Source of the DNA: Planctomycetota bacterium
GTDB lineage: Bacteria; Planctomycetota; Phycisphaerae; Phycisphaerales; UBA1924
Reading direction: 5' to 3'
Length of the DNA stretch: 64,000 nt
Assembly (NCBI GenBank): GCA_024280755.1
Contig: JAJRPN010000004.1
Location: 1-64,000, forward strand
Shown: positions 21,201 to 28,774 of the stretch, one piece after another
Numbering within the stretch: the first letter of the stretch is position 1
Layout: the number at the start of each line of letters is the position of its first letter
Position numbers and translations under genes: made by a program
The notes under the pieces: model-generated
Told to the model about the DNA's origin: nothing
Database searches by the model: none
The model's input: only the letters and a program-made list of their open reading frames with translations

Positions 21201-21444
21201 CCCCGCGGTCGAGAACCAAGCGACCGACCGTGCGTATCGCATCGGGCAGACGCGGACTGTGCAGGTGCATAAGTATATTGTTCGAGGCACGCTCGAAGAA
21301 CGCATCGATGAGATGATCGAATCGAAGATCGAACTCGCTGAAAATATCATCGGGCACGGCGAGCGTTGGTTGACAGATCTTGGTACCGATAAACTCCGCG
21401 ATTTGTTGACACTGCGTGCCGACACGATTGCAGATGAAATGTGA
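18241..21444 (+). CDS. SNF2-family DEAD/DEAH-box helicase
   Basis: [98 protein letters not shown]: complete SNF2 motif set. Start is GTG (or ATG at 18250). Confidence 0.95.
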   Translation: [1067 protein letters not shown]

Positions 21445-21458
21445 AGGGAGGATGAGCC

Positions 21459-22649
21459 ATGAGTGATCAAAAAAATAATCCGTCAGATTCATCCGAACCC
21501 AAAGCCAAGAAGCTGAAGATCGATCCATTGGCTGCTCTCGAAAAAGCAGCGAAGGCATCGCCCAAAGAGATGGCAAAGAAGGCGTCATCAACAACCAAGA
21601 AGACCACCAAGAAACGCACAAAGAAGTCTGCCGAGAAGGTGCCACCGCCGCCGCCACCTCGTGAGGGGCGTGTGGTGAATGTCATCTCTACACCCACGAT
21701 CAGCGCATCGGTTCCGACTGCTCCCAAGCGGATCAAGCCTCAGTATGCGTCGTTCCGATCTTCGCGTAAATCCCTGGTGAATCCTCGCCGGGTCCGTGGC
21801 GGGGTCAAGCTCAAGCTCAAAGCGGGCGAGACACCAGCGAGTTGGATCACGCAGAGGCTGTTGCGTGTTGCCGAAACCGGCGCAGACAATATTATTTATA
21901 CCGATGGCATCGAATATGCTCGGCTTGGACAAACCAAACGCTTGACGATTGAGGATACGCTCTGCGAGGGAATTATCCAAGGTCGAAGCGATAAGCCGTA
22001 TACAACGACGCTCGGTCTCGATGAGTTTTGTGCTGAGTCGCAAGAGAAGATCATCGCAGCGATGGCCGATCAGGTTCGGTATGCAGCCAAGCTGCTCTCG
22101 GGTGAACTGCCGAGTAATATCGAAGATGTGTTTGCGCCGTTGGGGCTGAAGCTTTTTCCGGCCGAGCCTGAAGATTTCAAGCCTGTGTGTTCATGCCCAG
22201 ATTGGAAAGTCGATGAACCTTGGTGCAAGCACACCGTTTGTTTGACGGCGTTGCTCGCAGAAAAACTCGGCGATGATCCGATGATTATCTTTGGGCTTCG
22301 CGCGATGCCCGGGCAAGAGTTGATTGATGGGCTTCGCCAGAAGCGAGCCGCGGGCGTGCAAGGTCCTGGCCCTTCGCCGGTGCTTCATCAGCATGTGCCC
22401 GGCGTCTCGGATATCTCTTCGCCGCCCTTGGAAGATTCGATCAACTCGTTCTGGGATATCGGCGATGGCTTGGCCGAACTTGATACACCGATCGCACCGC
22501 CTGCGGTCAACTGTGTGCTGCTGCGTCGATTGGGCCCAAGCCCATTCGTCGATGGGCAGTTCCCATTGATCGGTCTGATGGCGACTTGTTACCAACTCAT
22601 CGGCGAAGCTGCGATGCAAGCCGAAGAAGAGCTTGGCGAGAGCGACTAA
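21459..22649 (+). CDS. SWIM zinc finger domain-containing protein
   Basis: CSCPDWKVDEPWCKHTVCLTALLAEKL matches the SWIM CxCx(n)CxH pattern; adjacent to the SNF2 helicase. Lys/Ala/Pro-rich N-terminus. Confidence 0.85.
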   Translation: MSDQKNNPSDSSEPKAKKLKIDPLAALEKAAKASPKEMAKKASSTTKKTTKKRTKKSAEKVPPPPPPREGRVVNVISTPTISASVPTAPKRIKPQYASFRSSRKSLVNPRRVRGGVKLKLKAGETPASWITQRLLRVAETGADNIIYTDGIEYARLGQTKRLTIEDTLCEGIIQGRSDKPYTTTLGLDEFCAESQEKIIAAMADQVRYAAKLLSGELPSNIEDVFAPLGLKLFPAEPEDFKPVCSCPDWKVDEPWCKHTVCLTALLAEKLGDDPMIIFGLRAMPGQELIDGLRQKRAAGVQGPGPSPVLHQHVPGVSDISSPPLEDSINSFWDIGDGLAELDTPIAPPAVNCVLLRRLGPSPFVDGQFPLIGLMATCYQLIGEAAMQAEEELGESD

Positions 22650-22685
22650 GCGTTCTTTGACGATTGCCAATTGATCATCCATACG

Positions 22686-22718
22686 AAAAAGCACCGCTCA
22701 AGAGCGGGGCTTTATTTT
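22686..22718 (+). terminator. Rho-independent terminator downstream of SWIM protein gene
   Basis: AAAGCACCGCTCAAGAGCGGGGCTTTATTTTT. Confidence 0.8.
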
Positions 22719-23314
22719 TGTATGAGGGTGATTGTTTGAGTTACGGGCAGCCGCAGTTGAAGGATGCCATGAAATGGGGTGTTGATTTTGAACCAGGAAC
22801 TGACCCTTGTTTATTGGGTGGAATCCGCTTTTATAAGGTGTTCAACCGGCAGGGAATCCCATTTGGTGTTTTTTATAGGAGATCGTGAGGCCTCTATGCG
22901 CGAAAAATAGAATCAGTTGACCAGAATCAGGAAACTGCATGGGCATTGTGTGTTGACCTGCCCCTTTGAGGGTCTAAACTTGGGTTCCAATAGCGGAGCC
23001 CGATGCGACGGATGCTGTTTATCAGTTGAGGCGCATCGATGGGTGTATTCGAGTAGTTTGGTGTGTGTTTGTATGCACGCATTGAACTACGCAGCCGAGT
23101 AGATCTCGCTCCAAGTTTGAAGCATGGTTTGATCATGACTTCTTGCGATAAGCTGCGGCTCTGCATGCCTTGATACTTTGGTGTCATGTGTGTTCTAGCC
23201 GTTGATGATGACGGATTGAACACCCGATGCGATCGAGAGATCGGATCTTGACACGGAGAACGAGCAACACGCGGATGTCTGAAAAGAGACGAGACAGATA
23301 GAATAAAAAAACAC

Positions 23315-23385
23315 TGCCCCATGGTGTAATGGTAGCACAGCTGGTTTTGATCCAGTCGGTCCAAGTTCAAATCTCGGTGGGGTAA
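23315..23385 (+). tRNA. tRNA-Gln (anticodon TTG)
   Basis: TGCCCCA acceptor pairs with TGGGGTA; anticodon arm GCTGG-TTTTGAT-CCAGT; T-loop TTCAAAT. Confidence 0.92.
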
Positions 23386-23434
23386 TTTTTCTTCTCTTTT
23401 CAATAAGTCAATCGCGGCGTTGCCAATCAATACG

Positions 23435-24235
23435 ATGGCAAGCACACCTCAAAAACTCGAAGCCATTATTCTTGCAGCTGGCAAAGGGACTCGGATGGAA
23501 TCCGATCTGCCCAAGGTGTGTCATCCTGTCGGCGGGCGTCCGATGGTGTGTGCGGTGGTTGAGGCATGTCTCGAAGCGGGCTGCACGCGTGTTGTTGTCG
23601 TGGTTGGCTACAAGCAAGAACTCGTCCGCGAAGCACTCGCTCGCTATGGGGATCTCGTTGAGTTCGCGGTTCAGCATGAACAACTCGGGACCGGGCACGC
23701 GGTGGTGAGTGCGGTCGATGCCTTCCCGCTCGATCAACGCGAGGGGACCGATGTCTTTGTCTTGTGCGGCGACGGCCCATTGATTCGCACTTCAACACTC
23801 GCAACGATGCTTGAAAAACATCAAACGACGGGGACAGATGCAACGCTGGCGACCAGTGTGATTGATGACCCAGATGGCTATGGACGGATTGTCCGCAATG
23901 CGGACAACGGGTTCGAGCGGATCATCGAGCAGAAAAATGCGAGCGATGATCAACTCAAGATCAATGAGGTGAACCCGAGTTATTACTGCCTCAATGCGCA
24001 TGCGATGTTCGAGGCGCTCAAAGGGCTTAATCGTAACGAGCTTACCGGCGAATATTACATCACCGATGTGTTTGAGCATCTGCTCAACTCAGGCAAAGGC
24101 GTCGAGGTCATCTCCGCTGTGCCAGCAGAAGATATCTTGAGCATCAATACGCTTGAGCATCTCGCACAAGTCGACGCGATTTATCGAAGCAGGAAATCAT
24201 CAGAAGCATCTTCCTCCACCGAAGGGACCGTGTAA
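23435..24235 (+). CDS. GlmU-like NTP transferase (UTP-sugar uridylyltransferase domain only)
   Basis: LEAIILAAGKGTRMESDLPKVCHPVGGRPMVCAVVEA...VQHEQLGTGHAVVSA...CGDGPLIR...NEVNPSYYCLNA...GEYYITDVFE: GlmU N-terminal domain. No left-handed beta-helix acetyltransferase domain follows. Confidence 0.88.
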   Translation: MASTPQKLEAIILAAGKGTRMESDLPKVCHPVGGRPMVCAVVEACLEAGCTRVVVVVGYKQELVREALARYGDLVEFAVQHEQLGTGHAVVSAVDAFPLDQREGTDVFVLCGDGPLIRTSTLATMLEKHQTTGTDATLATSVIDDPDGYGRIVRNADNGFERIIEQKNASDDQLKINEVNPSYYCLNAHAMFEALKGLNRNELTGEYYITDVFEHLLNSGKGVEVISAVPAEDILSINTLEHLAQVDAIYRSRKSSEASSSTEGTV

Positions 24236-25203
24236 TGGCCGAGATGAAAATATTTGCCGGACGCAACTCGAAAGACTTGGCGCATCGTATCTGCGCCGAG
24301 ATGGATATCGAACTTGGGCGTGCACGCACGAACCTCTTCCCCGATGGCGAAGTGTTTGTGAAGCTCGATGACGATGTTCGTGGTCGCGATTGCTATGTCG
24401 TGATCTCGACCTGTGATCCCGTTAATGACAACCTGATGGAACTCTTGGTGTTCTGCGATTGTCTTCGCCGGGCGAGTGCGAATACGGTGACGATGGTCAT
24501 GCCATACTATGGCTATGGCCGACAGGATCGTAAAGATGAAGGACGCGTGCCTATCACTGCCAAACTCGTTGCCAACCTGATCACGGCTTCCAATGCCGAC
24601 AGGGTGCTGGCGATGGATCTGCACGCTGCTCAGATTCAGGGATTCTTTGATATCCCGGTGGATCATCTCTCTGCGACACCAGTGTTCTTCGATTATTTCC
24701 AATCGATGCGCGATGAGCTTGGGGATCTGTGCCTGGTCTCGCCAGATGTCGGCAATGTCAAGGTGGCCGAGGCGATGGCCAACTTGCTCAATGCAGATCT
24801 TGCCATTATCAACAAACGCAGGCTCACCGGCGACACGATTAAGGTGGGGCATCTGATCGGCGATGTAAAGAACAAAACCGTGCTCATGTTCGATGACATG
24901 ATCTCAACCGGCGGCACCGTTATCGAAGCGGCGAAACTCGTTATGGAAGAGGGCGCGAACGATGTGATCTGTGCAGCTACCCACGCGGTGCTTGCTGGTC
25001 CAGCAATGGAACGGCTCGCTGCTTCACCGATCTCAAAGATCGTTGTGACCGACACGATCCCGGCTGGCGATCGGTGCGAACTGATCAAGGATAAGTTGGT
25101 TGTTTTGTCTGTCGGCGAGATGCTCGGGCAGGCGATTAAGCGAATTCACAACAACGAATCAATCAGCGAGCTCTTCGTACGCACCGCGGGTGCAAAGCGT
25201 TGA
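24235..25203 (+). CDS. prs: Ribose-phosphate pyrophosphokinase
   Basis: MKIFAGRNSKDLAHRICAEMDIELG, MPYYGYGRQDRKDEGRVPITAKLVANL, DLHAAQIQGFFDIPVDHLSATPV, MFDDMISTGGTVIEAAK. Shares 1 nt (TAATG) with the upstream gene. Confidence 0.97.
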   Translation: MAEMKIFAGRNSKDLAHRICAEMDIELGRARTNLFPDGEVFVKLDDDVRGRDCYVVISTCDPVNDNLMELLVFCDCLRRASANTVTMVMPYYGYGRQDRKDEGRVPITAKLVANLITASNADRVLAMDLHAAQIQGFFDIPVDHLSATPVFFDYFQSMRDELGDLCLVSPDVGNVKVAEAMANLLNADLAIINKRRLTGDTIKVGHLIGDVKNKTVLMFDDMISTGGTVIEAAKLVMEEGANDVICAATHAVLAGPAMERLAASPISKIVVTDTIPAGDRCELIKDKLVVLSVGEMLGQAIKRIHNNESISELFVRTAGAKR

Positions 25204-25282
25204 GCTTGTTGTTCAAGACACTGTAAAAAAGAGTAAAAAGTACAGAAAACAAAGAGTCATTTAAGATAAAGGAGAATTACAA

Positions 25283-25924
25283 ATGAGTGACACAACTACA
25301 GAGCTGAGCGCACAGTTGCGCGAGCGAACCGGGAGCCGATACTCCCAGCGTGTACGCAAGGCTGGCGGATTGCCAGCGGTTGTTTACGGGCACAAAGAAG
25401 AACCAGTCTCGATCACCGTCGATGCACACACCGCGATCGGTTACATCTCGAAGGGCGAGAAGGTATTCCACATGGATATCGCAGGCGCCAAGCAGTATGT
25501 GCTGCTCAAGGACTTGGGCTATGACTACCTCGGTACCAACATCATCCACGCCGACTTTGCTCGTGTAGATATGAACGAACGGGTAGACACCAAGGCACGC
25601 CTCAAGTTGGTAGGCGAAGCCGTCGGACTCAAGACAACTGGTGCGATCATGATGCACCCAATTACCGAGCTCCAACTCAACTGTACCGTCACCAACTTCC
25701 CAGATGATATTGTTGTCGATGTGTCAGACATGGAGGTCGGCGATGCGATTCACGCAAGTGATATCACGCTTCCAAAGGACACCATGGTTCTTCTTACTGA
25801 TCCGGGCGCGATTATCGCACAGATCGTGATGAAGGCTGTTCAGGAAGAAGAAGGCGAAGCTGCTGAGGTTGGTGCTGATGGCGCAACACCAGAGGTTATC
25901 GCAGAGAAGAAGGACGCTGAGTAA
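25283..25924 (+). CDS. rplY: 50S ribosomal protein L25 / general stress protein Ctc
   Basis: RERTGSRYSQRVRKAGGLPAVVYGHKEEPVSITVD...HADFARVDMNERV: L25/Ctc signature with long C-terminal TL5-like domain. Confidence 0.94.
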   Translation: MSDTTTELSAQLRERTGSRYSQRVRKAGGLPAVVYGHKEEPVSITVDAHTAIGYISKGEKVFHMDIAGAKQYVLLKDLGYDYLGTNIIHADFARVDMNERVDTKARLKLVGEAVGLKTTGAIMMHPITELQLNCTVTNFPDDIVVDVSDMEVGDAIHASDITLPKDTMVLLTDPGAIIAQIVMKAVQEEEGEAAEVGADGATPEVIAEKKDAE

Positions 25925-26628
25925 TGAAGCTGATTGTGGGACTTGGTAATCCTGGGGCACAATACGAGCAAACTCGGCACAACGCCGGGTTCATGGCTGT
26001 CGATCTGCTCGCCCAAAGGCACGCAAGTGGACAGATCCCCAAGAGCCGATTCCACGCGGTGACACTCGATGCGATCATCGGGACCGAGAAGGTGCTGCTG
26101 ATGAAACCGACCAAGTATATGAACTTGTCGGGGCAATCAGTGGGTGAAGCGATCCGCTTCTACAAGCTCGATCCAAACGAGGACCTTCTGGTGCTTGTTG
26201 ATGACATCGCATTGCCTGTTGGATTCATCCGTGTTCGCAAGAACGGATCCGCAGGCGGGCACAACGGGCTTTCAGACATCGATCGGCTCTTGGGTGGTGC
26301 AGACTACCCACGCATCCGTATCGGTGTTGGCAATGTTCCTAAATTCATGAACCAGGCCGACTGGGTCTTGAGTAAGTTCATGAAGGAGGAGCATGGTGAT
26401 GTCGATCGCAGCCTCAAAGCTGCTGCCGACGCCACCGAGTGCTTGCTCGGCGAGGGCATATCAAAGGCGATGAACGCTTTTAATACCAAACTCGTCAAGC
26501 CCAAGCCAGAGCCTAAGAAAGAGTCGCCAAACCAATCAGATTCAAACTCAGATACGAAATCGAACAAAGAAAACACATCGACTCAACCAGAGTCGAATAC
26601 CAAAATGGAGAATAAGAATGTCAACTGA
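25924..26628 (+). CDS. pth: Peptidyl-tRNA hydrolase
   Basis: MKLIVGLGNPGAQYEQTRHNAGFMAVDLLA, LMKPTKYMNLSGQSVGEAIRFYKLD, GSAGGHNGLSDI. C-terminal Ser/Asn/Lys-rich tail. Confidence 0.96.
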   Translation: MKLIVGLGNPGAQYEQTRHNAGFMAVDLLAQRHASGQIPKSRFHAVTLDAIIGTEKVLLMKPTKYMNLSGQSVGEAIRFYKLDPNEDLLVLVDDIALPVGFIRVRKNGSAGGHNGLSDIDRLLGGADYPRIRIGVGNVPKFMNQADWVLSKFMKEEHGDVDRSLKAAADATECLLGEGISKAMNAFNTKLVKPKPEPKKESPNQSDSNSDTKSNKENTSTQPESNTKMENKNVN

Positions 26629-27163
26629 AACAGAAGTACGCACCGGCGTATACGAGGCCATGTTCCTCGCAAGCCAGACGGCAGCCGCATCGTTCGGTGA
26701 TCTGATCGATCACATCAACTCACTCTTCGAGCGTGCAGACGCCGAGGTCATTTCGATGAAGAAGTGGGACGAGCGCCGTCTTGCCTACGAGATCGACAAG
26801 CAAAAACGAGGTGTGTATATCCTCGCCTACTTCAAGTGCCCGACCGACATGGTGCCTCACCTTGAGCGCGATGTTGTGATTTCCGACAAGCTCCTCCGCG
26901 TGCTCGTCACCTCGGCCGATCACCTGACGGCTGAAGAAATCGCAGGGTTCAACGATATGGACGGTCTCGCAACCGAAGCTAAGCTTAAGGCACAAGCCGG
27001 CGAAACCAAGGAAAGCGAAGGCTCCAAGAAGGTTCACTTGGGTGCTCCAGTTGCATCCGAAATGGCACCTGCCAAAGAAGAGCCTAAGGCTGAAGAAGCA
27101 CCAGCACCAGCTCCCGCTGCGGAAGCAGTTGCTGGTGACGCTGAGGAAAAAGCTGCTGAGTAA
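26618..27163 (+). CDS. rpsF: 30S ribosomal protein S6
   Basis: VYEAMFLAS...VISMKKWDERRLAYEIDKQKRGVYILAYFKCPTDMVPHLERDVVISDKLLRVLV. Ala/Glu/Pro-rich C-terminal extension. Confidence 0.93.
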   Translation: MSTETEVRTGVYEAMFLASQTAAASFGDLIDHINSLFERADAEVISMKKWDERRLAYEIDKQKRGVYILAYFKCPTDMVPHLERDVVISDKLLRVLVTSADHLTAEEIAGFNDMDGLATEAKLKAQAGETKESEGSKKVHLGAPVASEMAPAKEEPKAEEAPAPAPAAEAVAGDAEEKAAE

Positions 27164-27308
27164 TCAGCGTTGAATACGGCTTTGAATCCATATTGGGTTC
27201 AAAACCACTGAAAAACCAGCAGATTCCGCGTGCTTGCATGCGGAATCTGTTTGGTATTCTGCTACACTAGATCGGCTCGTCATATCGGCGGGTGGAATGG
27301 AGATACAG

Positions 27309-27827
27309 ATGGCAAGCTATAACAAAGTCATGCTCATGGGCAACCTGACCCGCGATGTTGAGATCAGGCACACATCAGGGAACACGATTGTGGGCAGTTT
27401 CGGGTTGGCGGTGAATCGAAAATACAAGACCCAGTCCGGTGAACAACGCGAAGAAGTCAACTTTATCGACTGCACCGCGTTTGGGCGAACCGCAGAGGTG
27501 ATGGCCCAGTATCTCGGTAAAGGCCGCCCGGTCTTTGTCGAGGGGCGACTCAAGTTTGATCAATGGGAAGACAAAAACGGCGGCGGCAAGCGATCTAAGC
27601 TTGGTGTAATCGTAGATAATTTTCAGTTCATCGATTCCAAAAGCGGCGGCGGCAACTCCGGCGGCGGAGACGGTGGGGGCGGATACGCCCGCTCAAACGC
27701 TGGTGGCGGCGGTGGAGGCAGCTATGGTGGTGACCAGAGCGGTGGTAACCAAGGTGGCGGGAATCAAGGCGGCGGGAATGGAAGCGGTGGTGGAGGCGAC
27801 TTCAACCACGACGATATCCCGTTCTAA
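27309..27827 (+). CDS. ssb: Single-stranded DNA-binding protein
   Basis: MASYNKVMLMGNLTRDVEIRHTSGNTIVGSFGLAVNRKYK...YLGKGRPVFVEGRLKFDQWED. Gly-rich linker ending in the acidic tip DDIPF. Confidence 0.97.
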   Translation: MASYNKVMLMGNLTRDVEIRHTSGNTIVGSFGLAVNRKYKTQSGEQREEVNFIDCTAFGRTAEVMAQYLGKGRPVFVEGRLKFDQWEDKNGGGKRSKLGVIVDNFQFIDSKSGGGNSGGGDGGGGYARSNAGGGGGGSYGGDQSGGNQGGGNQGGGNGSGGGGDFNHDDIPF

Positions 27828-27848
27828 AGCCGAATAAATTAGCTATTC

Positions 27849-27882
27849 AAGGAGCATTCCAAGCTGGAATGTCCTTTTTATT
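27849..27882 (+). terminator. Rho-independent terminator after ssb
   Basis: AGGAGCATTCCAAGCTGGAATGTCCTTTTT. Confidence 0.8.
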
Positions 27883-28064
27883 CGGCTGTAATTCATTGAG
27901 CAGCAATGGATAAGGACAAGGATGCCCGCCTACACTCTTCTCCCGAATGATCGCCATCAACTGGCATCGTCGGCACCTTTGTTGGGGCATCGCATCGTGC
28001 GTTGCTCCTTAACTTCTCTCAGACCGATTTGGTTTGAGACCAGGACAGCGAAAGGACCATATTT

Positions 28065-28643
28065 ATGGCACGCTCAGTAAAACTTCTCCTTACCGAAAAT
28101 GTAGACAACCTCGGAATCGTTGGTGATGTCGTCAATGTCCGCCTTGGTTTCGCGCGTAACTACCTCCTTCCGTTTAACTACGCAACCACCCCAAGCGATG
28201 AGCTCATCGCAGCACTCGCCGAGAAGCGTGCGGTTGCAGAGAAGGATGTTGCAGCACGCAGATCACAACGCGAAGATATGATCGGCAAGCTCAATGGCCA
28301 ACAACTCACACTCATCCGCGCTTGCAACGACCAAGGCCAACTCTACGGCTCAGTCACCCAGCAAGACATCGCCAACGCACTCAAAGAAGTTGGCTTCGTC
28401 GTCTCACCACGCGAAGTACGCCTCCCAACAACCATCAAGCGCATCGATGCGTTCGATATCCATATCAAGGTCGATTCAGATCTCGAAGCAGATATCAAGC
28501 TCTGGGTTGTTGCAGATCGTGAACTGGATCTTGATGAAAGCGATGAGATGGAGTTCGATAATGAAGGCGAGCTGATCGTGAAAGACAAGAAGGCTCCTGC
28601 ACCAGCTGCCGAGCCAGAAGCAGAAGCAGCCGCTGCTGAATAA
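28065..28643 (+). CDS. rplI: 50S ribosomal protein L9
   Basis: VKLLLTENVDNLGIVGDVVNVRLGFARNYLLPFNYATTPSDE: bL9 signature. Confidence 0.95.
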   Translation: MARSVKLLLTENVDNLGIVGDVVNVRLGFARNYLLPFNYATTPSDELIAALAEKRAVAEKDVAARRSQREDMIGKLNGQQLTLIRACNDQGQLYGSVTQQDIANALKEVGFVVSPREVRLPTTIKRIDAFDIHIKVDSDLEADIKLWVVADRELDLDESDEMEFDNEGELIVKDKKAPAPAAEPEAEAAAAE

Positions 28644-28669
28644 CCTATTCAACGAATCACAGATTCATG

Positions 28670-28696
28670 AACCGACCCAATGGGTCGGTTTTTTTA
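28670..28696 (+). terminator. Rho-independent terminator after rplI
   Basis: AACCGACCCAATGGGTCGGTTTTTTTA. Confidence 0.9.
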
Positions 28697-28723
28697 TGCG
28701 TTCACCGATGCAGGTCATTCAAT

Positions 28724-28750
28724 AAAAAAACGCCCCGCAGGGCGTTTGGA
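28724..28750 (-). terminator. Rho-independent terminator for minus-strand CvpA-like gene
   Basis: AAAAAACGCCCCGCAGGGCGTTT on the plus strand gives hairpin plus U-tract on the minus strand. Confidence 0.85.
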
Positions 28751-28774
28751 AATGAGATGGGTTCATCATTTAGA

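Noticed and set aside
19846-21657. 603-aa minus-strand ORF antisense to the SNF2 helicase
   Set aside because: The plus strand encodes a complete SNF2 motif set; the antisense frame is open only by codon bias.
18241-22649. SNF2 + SWIM pair as an antiphage system (DISARM-like)
   Set aside because: No methylase, PLD, DUF1998 or other defence partner nearby; the surroundings are housekeeping genes.
27640-27827. Gly-rich low-complexity end of ssb as something unusual
   Set aside because: A Gly-rich linker with an acidic DDIPF tip is the normal SSB architecture.
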